Origin: Lithobates sylvaticus
Lineage: Eukaryota > Chordata > Amphibia > Anura > Ranidae
Length of the DNA: 64,000 bases
Direction: 5' to 3'
NCBI GenBank assembly: GCA_028564925.1
Contig: CM053033.1
Coordinates: 116,672,752 to 116,736,751, forward strand
Below are positions 55,141 to 64,000 of this stretch, piece by piece (position 1 is the stretch's first letter; every line of letters begins with the position of its first letter). Made by a program: the position numbers and the translations under genes. The notes below the pieces were generated by a model, which searched no databases, was not told the DNA's origin, and was given only the letters and a program-made list of their open reading frames with translations.

Positions 55141-55272
55141 TTAAGGATGCTCTGGTCAACTTCTCCTACCCAGCCTCTCCTACCAAGCTAAAATGCTGTT
55201 TTTTATTTTCCTTGCATGTCCCCCTTGGATCTACAGTGAGTGTACTTCCAAGTGCACTTTGCACTTGTAGTG

Positions 55273-55954
55273 TGTGACGGACCTAGCCGGGACACGGGCT
55301 GTTGGAGGGGACTGAGTGTGAGCCTGCTGCCTTGCGACTATGGGCCCTGGCATTTGGGGGAACAGTGCTCTTTGAGCTGCAAGCCTGGGACCCCTGAGCT
55401 GGTGATACTTGGATTCAGGTCCATGCTGGCCCCCCAATACACATAGAATGTGTATTTGGCATATTAGCAAGAGACGCTAATGACATGAACTCCAGCCACC
55501 TGTGTTATGTAATTGAGTTAGTTGATCCCATTGTCCTCTGCACAATGCAGGAGACGGTCCGTCTGTTACTGGTGGTCTCCTGCTATTGTGATGAGATGTC
55601 TTGTGGTGGTAATTATGATAATTCATAATCAACTGTGTTTAGCTCGGTGACCACAAGTCTGACTTGTAGTGAAATCCTGAGTCACATCAGCTGCTTAAAG
55701 GAATTAGCTAATTAGTTTATGTTAAGTTGTTACAAGTGTATTGTTAGAATAATATGAGCAGGAGGGGGGATCTCCTCTTCTACTGTATATAAATGTCATC
55801 TTTGTAATAAATCTTCAGTCCATGTTGGCACCAAGCAAGTGTTGTCTCGTTTGGTGCTTGGGAGCGGTTGGAATATCTTATACCTATATCCAGACTTGAA
55901 GGAAGTGATATATGACGAACGCACTCAAGAGGAGTGTAGGGACGTTCCGTCACA
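55273..55954 (+). repeat. 5' LTR of the young element
   Basis: TATA word CTGTATATAAATG (about 55782-55794) and TAATAAATC (about 55806-55814) give a plausible promoter and polyadenylation signal. Confidence 0.93.
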
Positions 55955-56062
55955 TTGTTGGCAAGCAGTGGGATGCTTCCTGCAGTCTGGGACATCCAAA
56001 CCTCCACCTGGATCCAAGGTCCGGATAGCAGGAGAGGAGGAGAGGTACAGATACCAGCCGCC

Positions 56063-57979
56063 ATGGAAGATGAATTCAGGAGGAGGTTGCGAGAGATGCA
56101 GCTACAGCACAGAGGACCAGTATCAGAGCAGGTCCTGCTGGGATGGTTTGATTCTATTCGCTGTGAACTCTGGAAGGAAGCGCTAGCCCGTGAGCGGCGT
56201 CACCAGGGAAAAGTTCTCCCCTCCAACCAGGAAAGGTACTGGTCGCAGTATGGATTGCGGGTGCTGTTTTTGGGAGAGAAACCGCACAAGGAGCAGACAG
56301 CTGAATTAAGCAGGCTGATCTGGGCAGAGATGAAGCTGGATGAAAGTTACAGAGCCCTCCGGTGGCATGTATCCCAAGCATGCCCTTGGATAGCAGATGA
56401 CAGCCCAACGGAAGGCTTAAGCTACGGCGGCCTGGGACTGTTGTATGTGAAGCTGACAGGGGACTCTAACTCTGGGAGTGATTTGGAGTGGCGGTTGGAT
56501 GAAATCATGGATTTCAGAAAAGGGCTACTGAACATCCCGGAAGTGCACTGGGCACTGGAAGATTTGGAGTTTCTGGCCGATCAGGAATGGGAGCTGGAGA
56601 TCGCTTACAGACGGCTGCTAGACTCTGCTCAGTGCCAGGGCTGGGCTCCCTTTGCCTGGGACTATACGGAACTACCAGTGGACAACTCTGAAATCCTGGC
56701 TGAAGAGTCAGCAATGTGGCAGAGTAACAGTGTGCTTTGCCAACCTGCCCCTGCAGCTATGGACGCGGAGGTCTTATGGCGGATGCAGCAAGTGCTGACT
56801 GACCTTGATGATCCTGTTTCTGCATGGGATGATCTTGGATGGAGGAAGGTGCCTGTCCAGCAGCATGCCAGAGAATCGGCAGTGGAAAATCTGGAAATTG
56901 CCATCCCCAAAGCTGAAGTGCTGACAACCGGCCAGAGCACTGCCAACCTCTGCTCAGCACTGATAGCATCTTCTGGGTTCCATGGACAGGAGATGGTGAA
57001 CCTATATCCCCAGACACCAGTTGCAGAGACAGGGGATTTGATAGACTTTTCTGCTGAGGAAAAACAACCTGATGAGCCTCCAGCAGAAGAGCTGGTATTA
57101 GGGCCGAACTTCACTGTGCTCTGCCCAGCACCAACGCCAGTATCCATGGAGTTGCAAGGAACTTCCCCAGCTGAATCACTGGCAACAGGGCAGAGCACCG
57201 CTGGCCTCTGCCTAGCACCTACAGTGTCTCTACAGCTTCAAGAAGCTGGGGCAATCGGTCACACTGTCCAGCAGCAGACGGCGCCCCAGAATAACACCAA
57301 CCCAGCTAAAGTGCTGGCAACCGGACAGAGGGTCCAAGACCTCTGCCCCACACTTGTGGCAGTTCTGGAGGCCCAGGGTGAGGAGGTGGTGGTCACTCCC
57401 GAGCAGCAGCTCAGGACCCAAGGAGAGGATGCAATCTGCACTTCACAGCTGCAGCTTGAGCTGATATCGGTGGATGGGACTTCAGTCCCCACTTGTATAC
57501 CCCAGGGATGCTGGGCGGTCGGCCTAGATCCCCAACAGCATGATGGACTGAGCCCAGTCACCCTGTCTTCTCTCCAGCGGCTGAAAAGACTCCAGGGAGA
57601 AGGGCCAGTCCAGGCCTCTCCCCAGCGGCGGATATGTTCCATGAGAGAGGCAGAGGTTGGCTGGGTGAGCAGTGCTCTGTTTGAAACAATTTGTTTGGGG
57701 TACTGTGTGGGTACAGGCATTAGAGGACTGGAACTATGGACTAACTTCGGAGTCAACCCGTCTGGGGTCTCCTCCTGTGTTAGTCTCCTGCCGAAAGGGG
57801 AGAAATGTGACGGACCTAGCCGGGACACGGGCTGTTGGAGGGGACTGAGTGCGAGCCTGCTGCCTTGCGACTATGGGCCCTGGCATTTGGGGGAACAGTG
57901 CTCTTTGAGCTGCAAGCCTGGGACCCCTGAGCTGGTGATACTTGGATTCAGGTCCATGCTGGCCCCCCAATACACATAG
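56063..57979 (+). CDS. Single 638-residue product of the young LTR element, family unknown
   Basis: The start at 56063 sits in a strong context, GCCGCCATGG; the frame is also open upstream from 55955. The N-terminal half is charged and helix-rich: MEDEFRRRLREMQLQHRG, SNQERYWSQYGLRVLFLGE, EWRLDEIMDFRKGLLNI, EWELEIAYRRLLDSAQ, PFAWDYTELP. It may be a divergent gag-like particle protein. The C-terminal half is Pro/Gln/Glu-rich, with a degenerate motif LxTGQSTAxLC seen near 56912, 57172 and 57305 and a looser copy near 57088. I see no zinc knuckle and no enzyme motif. The last 58 codons lie in the 3' LTR. I do not recognise the family with certainty. Confidence 0.6.
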   Translation: MEDEFRRRLREMQLQHRGPVSEQVLLGWFDSIRCELWKEALARERRHQGKVLPSNQERYWSQYGLRVLFLGEKPHKEQTAELSRLIWAEMKLDESYRALRWHVSQACPWIADDSPTEGLSYGGLGLLYVKLTGDSNSGSDLEWRLDEIMDFRKGLLNIPEVHWALEDLEFLADQEWELEIAYRRLLDSAQCQGWAPFAWDYTELPVDNSEILAEESAMWQSNSVLCQPAPAAMDAEVLWRMQQVLTDLDDPVSAWDDLGWRKVPVQQHARESAVENLEIAIPKAEVLTTGQSTANLCSALIASSGFHGQEMVNLYPQTPVAETGDLIDFSAEEKQPDEPPAEELVLGPNFTVLCPAPTPVSMELQGTSPAESLATGQSTAGLCLAPTVSLQLQEAGAIGHTVQQQTAPQNNTNPAKVLATGQRVQDLCPTLVAVLEAQGEEVVVTPEQQLRTQGEDAICTSQLQLELISVDGTSVPTCIPQGCWAVGLDPQQHDGLSPVTLSSLQRLKRLQGEGPVQASPQRRICSMREAEVGWVSSALFETICLGYCVGTGIRGLELWTNFGVNPSGVSSCVSLLPKGEKCDGPSRDTGCWRGLSASLLPCDYGPWHLGEQCSLSCKPGTPELVILGFRSMLAPQYT

Positions 57980-58491
57980 AATCTGTATGTGTATTTGGCA
58001 TATTAGCAAGAGACGCTAATGACATGAACTCCAGCCACCTGTGTTATGTAATTGAGTTAGTTGATCCCATTGTCCTCTGCACAATGCAGGAGACGGTCCG
58101 TCTGTTACTGGTGGTCTCCTGCTATTGTGATGAGATGTCTTGTGGTGGTAATTATGATAATTCATAATCAACTGTGTTTAGCTCGGTGACCACAAGTCTG
58201 ACTTGTAGTGAAATCCTGAGTCACATCAGCTGCTTAAAGGAATTAGCTAATTAGTTTATGTTAAGTTGTTACAAGTGTATTGTTAGAATAATATGAGCAG
58301 GAGGGGGGATCTCCTCTTCTACTGTATATAAATGTCATCTTTGTAATAAATCTTCAGTCCATGTTGGCACCAAGCAAGTGTTGTCTCGTTTGGTGCTTGG
58401 GAGCGGTTGGAATATCTTATACCTATATCCAGACTTGAAGGAAGTGATATATGACGAACGCACTCAAGGAGTGTAGGGACGTTCCGTCACA
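57806..58491 (+). repeat. 3' LTR of the young element
   Basis: Nearly identical to 55273-55954; it has CTGTAT extra near 57980 and lacks GA near 58465. Confidence 0.93.
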
Positions 58492-58496
58492 TAGTG

Positions 58497-58990
58497 CAAA
58501 GTGGATTTGTCTTTAGTAAATAACCCCCTATGTGTCTAGCCATTAGAATTGACCACCGCCAGCGAGAGAGGAGGCGAGAACAAACTATGCCTCTGGCAAA
58601 CTATATACCTCCCTTGCCACCTGACTATTCCACCTCCAGTGCCAAATCTGAGGAAGAACCTATGCAGTTAGGCTCCACCCCGGTTATCTGCCCAGGAACA
58701 CACACGCCGGCGTAATATGGGACTCTGCTTATACTGTGGCCTCAAGGATCATATGCTCCGTTCTTGCCCTACACGTCCGGGAAGCTCTAGGACCTAGGTG
58801 ATTGCGGGGAGGTCACCTTAGGTCTCCTCTCATCTCCCCAGGTGGAAAATCGTATATGTTTACCCGCTGTCATTCACTTTGGGATAGGGGCTCATGAACT
58901 GCTGGCCTTGGTAGAGTCTGGAGCCGCTGAGAATTTTATTGATAAGACTCTGATTACCTCTTTGTCTCTGGAAACTCTCATGCTCTAGAT
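58497..58990 (+). pseudogene. Gypsy gag C-terminus (zinc knuckle) and protease region
   Basis: [14 protein letters not shown] at 58726-58767 is a C-x2-C-x4-H-x4-C RNA-binding knuckle. About 130 bases further on, a LLALVESGAAENFID stretch is in the position and style of the aspartic protease active-site region. Fossil copy. Confidence 0.8.
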
Positions 58991-59249
58991 TGCCCAGTCC
59001 GCCTGATTTCCGTGGATAATCGGTCTCTCTCACAAGATCTAGTGCTCCAATCCACCAACCCTTTCCAGTTACAATTGGGGGCTTTGCATTGGGAGAATAT
59101 TTCCTGTCTTGTCATTGACTCTCCATCCACTCCTTTTGATCCTAGGTCTTCCTTGGCTTCAAGCACAATCCTGTAATTGACTGACCAACAGGAAATATTC
59201 TGCCTTGGTCCAATCGGTGTAAGAAGAACTGCATCCAGCAACCTGTTCG

Positions 59250-61990
59250 ACTTGCTACCTGTCAAGTGGGAATGGGACAGATTCTGCGTTGTTTTAAGGA
59301 CTTTCGGGATGTGTTTTCTAAAGGGATTGCTGACACTTTACCTCCTCATTGCAGTTATGATTGTCCCATTGACTTCTTGCCTGACACTACACCTCCTCAA
59401 GGGAGAGTCTTTCCACTGTCTGAAACAGAATCTTGCTTTGCAAGAATACATCCAGGAAAACCTAGCTAAAGGTTTCATCCATCCCTCCACTTCTCCCGCA
59501 GGAGCAGGATGCTTCTTTGTACTGAAGAAGGATGGGGGACTGAGACTTTGTGTTGATTACCGAGGTCTAAATAAAATAACTGTTCCCAATTGGTATCCTC
59601 TCCCTCTCATCACAGAGTTGTTCTCTCAAATCCAGGGAGCCAAAATCTTCTCCAAACTGGACTTAAGGGGAGCCTATAATCTGGTGCGCATCCGTGCACG
59701 CGATGAATGGCAGATGGCTTTTAACACCAAGGATGGTCATTACGAATGTCTTGTCATGCCTTTTGGTCTCAGAAATGCGCCAGCTGTCTTTCAGAACTTT
59801 ATGAATGACATTTTCCGTGACATGTTGGGTCGCTTCATGCTTGTATATTTAGACAATATTTTGATATACTCTCCCAATCTTGAAATGCATCAGAAGCATG
59901 ACTCACTCCCTTTTTGTAAAGCCTGAAAATTGTTTATTCCATGTTAAACAAGTACCTTTCCGGGCTACCTAATTTCTGACACAGGCCTCCCCATGGACCC
60001 AGCCAAGATTCAAGCCATTTTAGACTGGGCACCACCTTCAGACCTGAAGGCAGTTCAGCGCTTCCTGGGCTTTGCAAATTTCTATCGAAAATTCATTAAG
60101 AACTTTGCCACCATTGCACATTCCATCACCTCTCTCACCACGAAGACTCCGACTAAGTTCAACTGAAGCCCAGGCAGCCTTCACTCAATTAAATAAAGCC
60201 TTTACCTTTGCACCAATTCTATGCCATCCTATTCCTGAGCTACCTTTTTTATTGTGGAGGTAGATGCATCTGAAGTAGGGGTGTGGGGGTGCTTTTGTCA
60301 TAAAAGGATCCTGTAAATGCTGCCATCCACCCCTGTGCCTTCTTGTCCCGTAAATATTCCCCAGCAGAGCGCAATTATGATATAGGCAACAGAACTTTTA
60401 GCCATAAAGCTAGCTTTGGAGGAATGGAGACATTGGCTAGAGGGAGCTCGCTATCCATTCATAGTTCTGACTGACCACAAAAACCTTGAATACATCCGTT
60501 CTACTAAAAGACTGAATTCACGTCAAGCCAGGTGGTCATTGTTCTTCTCCAGATTTGACGTCACTATTTCTTATTTACCAGGACCAAAAAACATTAAGGC
60601 TGACGCCTTGTCTCGCAGATTTTTGTCAGAGTCTCCTCCTCCGCTTCCTCCACAACCCATTATCTCTGAGGATAGGATTTTGGCTTTCACCCAGACTGAC
60701 ATCTCTGAGACCTTGTTACCAGCACAGGCTGAAGCCCCTCCCTCCACTCCCTCTGGTATGCTTTTTGTGCTCTTGGCTCTTCGTTTGCAGGTATTGCAGC
60801 AAGTACATGCATCAAAACCTGCAGCACATCCAGGGTTTAGACAAACTTTTGAGATTATCTCTCGCAACCTCTGGTGGCCATCGATTAGGCGGGTTGTGTT
60901 AGCCTTCATCCAGGCCTGTGAAGTTTGTGCCAGAAGCAAGAGCAGTACCTCTAAGCCCCCCCCCCGGTCTCCTACGTCCTCCACCAATACCTACCTGTCC
61001 CTGGACCCATTTATCTATGGACTTTATCGCTGACTTGCCTCCGTCCCAGGGATGTTCCACGATCTGGATGGTGGTAGACAGGTTCAGTAAGATGGCCCAC
61101 TTTGTTCCGCTTCCGAAAATTCCATCTGCTAAAGAACAGGCATCTTTATTCATTAAACATGTTTTCAGGCTCCATGGGGCACCAATTAACATTGTCTCAG
61201 ACTGTGGCTCTAAGTTTATAGCCCAGTTTTGGAAGGCCCTTTGCTCCCAGCTGGGGATTAAGTTATCATATTCTTCAGCATATCATCCTGAGACAAATGG
61301 CCAAACAGAGGACTAATCAGACTCTAGAGAAGATGGTATGTTGTCTGATGGCCCAAGATGAGCTGGAGTTAATAATTGTGCCAGCACATCTACAGGGACC
61401 TCTCCTTTCTTCTGTGTTTACAGGTTGCATCCTCGTGTGTGCTCCTTTGATCTTCCACCCTCTGATGTTCCAGATGCCAATACCACGATTGAAAATTTCT
61501 CCAAAACCTGGTCTGATGTAAATCGTGCTATTTCTCGCACTGTGCAGGCTTTTAAGAAAACGGCTGACAAGAGGTGCTCAAAGGCACCAGAATATAAAGT
61601 TGGTGACAAAGTGTGGCTATCATCTAGGAATCTGTTCCTGCATGTTCCATCTAAAAAGCTTGGCCCAAAATTCAAGGCCTTATGAAATTTCGGAGATTGT
61701 TAATCCTGTGTCCTATAGATTAAAACTTCCCCCATCCATGCGCATTCCAAATGTCTTTCATGTTTCATTGTTGAAATCTGTTCATTCCAGCCTCCTAGTA
61801 AATGAACCAGAACCTGTGGATGTGTTGGACAGTCAGGAATATGAAGTGGCATTTATTCTGGCTTCCAGACGAGTGCGCAATTCCTTACAATATCTTCTTC
61901 ATTGGAAAGGTTTCGGCCCAGAGGATCGGTCTTGGGTCCCAGCTCGTGATCTTCATGCTGACCGACTTAAGAAGAAGTTCTACCTTCGGT
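59250..61990 (+). pseudogene. Gypsy pol: RT, RNase H, integrase, chromodomain (fossil)
   Basis: RT (about 59400-59930) shows [41 protein letters not shown] and [20 protein letters not shown]. RNase H (about 60240-60620) includes [13 protein letters not shown] and QARWSLFFSRFDVTISYLPG. Integrase has its zinc-binding region (about 60800-60950) and a core MDFIADLPPSQG...IWMVVDRFSKMAHFVPLPK (about 61014-61320). A chromodomain with YLLHWKGFGPEDRSWVPARD lies near 61880-61960. Broken in several places. Confidence 0.92.
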
Positions 61991-62045
61991 ATCCAAGTAA
62001 GCCTGGGGGTGCAGGTGCAACCCCTCGAGAAAGGGGGGGGGGTAC

Positions 62046-62524
62046 TGTCAGTACCAGGATCCCTTTAGGACCCAGCACAACTCACCTGACACAGCCTTTT
62101 CCTGGGAAACAACAGTGATTGGTCAGCTCACCTTTAAATCACCTGTATCAGCATTCAATCAGTGCTGGCGTTAGAGTTTTTCCTTTGTGTTTGATCCAGC
62201 TGATATCTGCTCTGTGTATTTTGTGTATGACCCGGCTCATTTGACCCTGCTTGCTCGCTTCTGATTCGGTACCATTTGGACTCTGATCTGTGTATGACCC
62301 AGCTTGCCTAGACCACGCTTTGCCTGATTCTACTGTAGTACCTTCATCTGCAGCGGTGAACTACAAGGTCCAGCAAACATCTACCTTCATCTGCTGCAGT
62401 GAACTACAAGTCCCAGCTGACCTGCTCTGCTTAGAGCTGCTCATGGTATGTGCTCTTGTTCTTTAAACTCTTTGTATAATCAGCACACCTGAACTGTTAC
62501 CTGTTATCTGCTGCTAGCCTGACA
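62046..62524 (+). repeat. 3' LTR of the Gypsy element
   Basis: 479 bp, same ends as the 5' LTR. Preceded by a purine/G-rich tract at 62028-62043. Confidence 0.93.
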
Positions 62525-62539
62525 GTATCACCACAGAGT

Positions 62540-64000
62540 GATACTGTGGATACTGCTAAAATGCTCTGTGCCAAGGTTCGTACCTTCCTACGGAAGCAGA
62601 ATCATCATCGTTGGAGTTATTGTGAATTTATTTTGGAACTGCTCCAATTTATACTCACTCGGAATTGTTTCAAATTCAAGGAGTCCAACTTCCTCCAGGT
62701 ACAGGGGGGTAGCTATGGGCACATGTTGTGCACCTGCCTATGCCAACCTGTACCTGGTGGGTGGGAACGTTTCCTTTTTTCCAATGAATGCCTGCCACCT
62801 CTTGTCAATCACGCCCTCTGTTGGCTGCGTTGTATTGATGATGTGTTCATTGTATGGAAGGGGACTCCGGCCTCGCTTGCCACGTTTTGTTGAGACTTTC
62901 AATCAGAACCAATTTAATTAAAAATTTACAGTTTCTAGTAATTTTCAGAAAATGTAACTTTAATTTAAACTTTAAAAACTTTTGGATTTGACAATCTTTA
63001 AAGATCAAGACAATTGTTTGGCTTCTACTTTGTTCAGGAAAGTGCAGGTAATACCCTGCTACATGCAGTTAGTGCCCTCCCCATAACACTCATTAGAAGC
63101 ATTCCATATGCCCAATATCTAAGATTACATCGTAATTGTACTCGGATGAATTCAAAATCCAAGCTAATGCACTTCGTATTCGATTACGGGCAAGAGGATA
63201 TAGTAAGACTCTACTCCGCAGTGCCTTCAATAAAGCCTTACGCCAACCACGTAATTCGCTATTATACAAAGCTAAACAAACAAAAAACAATTATACTGTT
63301 AAGTATATCACCAGATATTCACAACAACATAAAGAACTACGCAACATCCTGGCAAACCATTGGCCAACCCTTCAGGAGCACCCATCCTTAAAAAAATATG
63401 TCAGTCCTTTTCCAGAAATTATATTCAGACGAGCAAGGTCCCTGCATGACAAGTTGACATCTAGTCATTATTCAATCAACTTTAAGACTGGACAACTCAA
63501 TCATGGCATGACACGTTGTGGCAAATGTTCCTTCTGTCCCTGGATTAATATAGGTACTAGGTTTGCACTTCCTAATGGAGAGTCTTTTGTTCCTAAATTC
63601 CACGCTAACTGTAACACCCAAGGGGTAGTCTACCTTATGTTCTGCCAGTGTGGTGCCTTCTATGTGGGAAAGACGGCCAGACACCTGCGTTCTAGAATAA
63701 AAGACCATATATATTATTCTCCAGGTGGAAAAATTATTACTGGAATCAGCAGACACTTAGATTTATATCATAAATTTGACGTATCTATGGTATCTTTTAT
63801 CACACTGGCTGTCGTCCCCAAGGACCCCAGGGGTGGTGAATGGGACAAATATATTCTCTAAAAGGAAGCAATCTGGATAGAACGTCTCAACGCTATCCAT
63901 GCCCCTGGGATTAATGAGGCTCAAACTTATAAACCCTTCCTGTGATCATCCCCATCAGGGACTTCTGGCTTTATGTTCGTTTTCTGGCCATTTCATACGT
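62540..64000 (+). mobile_element. PLE-F: 5'-truncated Penelope-like element running off the window
   Basis: RT part 62540-62920 in two frames: FILELLQFILTRNCFKFKES, then the GxxMGTCCAPAYANLY motif B, then LRCIDDVFIVWKG with the catalytic Asp pair, then FNQNQFN. Then 63040-63200 reads SIPYAQYLRLHRNCT, the conserved thumb block. The N-terminal half of the RT is missing. It is a different subfamily from PLE-A by sequence. Confidence 0.85.
63136..63861 (+). pseudogene. PLE-F: RT thumb, Cys linker and GIY-YIG nuclease
   Basis: 241 codons open: LRIRLRARGYSKTLLRSAFN, the HWPTLQEHPSLKKYV linker, CGKCSFCPWI (CxxC zinc knuckle), then GVVYLMFCQCGAFYVGKTAR (GIY-YIG core, about 63626-63685), with the Arg-bearing helix LRSRIKDHIYY and HLDLYHKFD. 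The catalytic Glu region (EAIWIERLNAIHAPGIN) follows the stop at 63861, partly preserved, so the frame is broken only near its end. Confidence 0.85.

Larger units (their letters stand above)
55273..58491 (+). mobile_element. Young pol-less LTR retroelement nested in the Gypsy element
   Basis: 3.2 kb. LTRs at 55273-55954 (682 bp) and 57806-58491 (686 bp) begin TGTGACGG and end CCGTCACA. The exact 5-bp duplication TAGTG flanks it (55268-55272, 58492-58496). By eye the LTRs differ by one substitution, one 6-bp and one 2-bp indel, so insertion is recent. A purine tract GAAAGGGGAGAAA precedes the 3' LTR. The 1.85-kb interior holds one long open frame and no protease, RT, RNase H or integrase, so it must rely on another element. 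It looks whole for such a non-autonomous type. Confidence 0.92.
53223..62524 (+). mobile_element. Gypsy/chromovirus LTR retrotransposon, decayed, with two nested insertions
   Basis: LTRs at 53223-53737 and 62046-62524, both TGTCAG...CTGACA, are flanked by an exact 5-bp duplication GTATC (53218-53222, 62525-62529). In order it carries gag, a zinc knuckle, protease, reverse transcriptase, RNase H, integrase and a C-terminal chromodomain, then a purine-rich tract before the 3' LTR. The chromodomain and order fit the Sushi/Amn chromovirus lineage of Metaviridae. The coding region is broken in several places and also holds a TTAA MITE and a younger LTR element. A middle-aged fossil: LTRs are clearly alike but differ by unit number and scattered changes. 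Confidence 0.93.

Noticed and set aside
60571-60987. 138-codon minus-strand frame
   Set aside because: Antisense shadow of the Gypsy RNase H-integrase region.

Overview
The window looks like accessory DNA from an amphibian genome, most likely a true frog (Ranidae). This rests on remembered repeat families, not on a search: long TTAA-flanked MITEs, short-motif MITEs rich in CACACGGTCGGA-type words, Penelope-like elements, several Tc1 families and hAT elements with tandem arrays. I recognise no host protein-coding exon, rRNA, tRNA, operon or CRISPR. Almost every readable protein belongs to a transposon or retroelement.

Layout. 1-5934: a broken Penelope-like element (PLE-A; RT plus GIY-YIG nuclease) split by an hAT MITE that carries a 1-kb minisatellite. 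5935-9252: a Tc1 end, MITE remnants, a fold-back Tc1 and a LINE 3' end. 9261-15305: a complete-ended 6-kb hAT element with a truncated transposase gene (minus strand) and about 38 copies of a 64-bp unit. 16036-19910: an hAT MITE, a solo LTR holding a second hAT MITE, and two TA-flanked MITEs. 21251-24485: a stray copy of an hAT promoter next to a 116-codon frame, a PLE end (PLE-B) with a hammerhead-like motif, and a tandem repeat. 24487-29574: a second hAT element of the same transposase family, decayed and split by a TTAA MITE. 30533-37911: a Tc1 copy interrupted by PLE palindromes (PLE-C, PLE-D) and a second Tc1. 40381-44350: a third Tc1, split by PLE-E and a MITE. 45455-52570: an LTR-like block, an hAT MITE, two TTAA MITEs with minisatellites and an unclassified repeat family. 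53223-62524: a decayed chromodomain Gypsy element holding a TTAA MITE and a very young pol-less LTR element with one long open frame. 62540-64000: PLE-F.

Insertion order can be read from exact target-site duplications: 8 bp for hAT, TTAA for the long MITEs, TA for Tc1-like elements, 5 bp for LTR elements, 12-15 bp for PLE and LINE insertions. The points most worth a second look are the young LTR element with a single unrecognised 638-residue product, the recurrence of minisatellites inside MITEs, the 64-bp array whose every unit carries a splice-acceptor-like motif beside the transposase start, the perfect 170-bp promoter duplication, and hammerhead-like folds in several PLE remnants.
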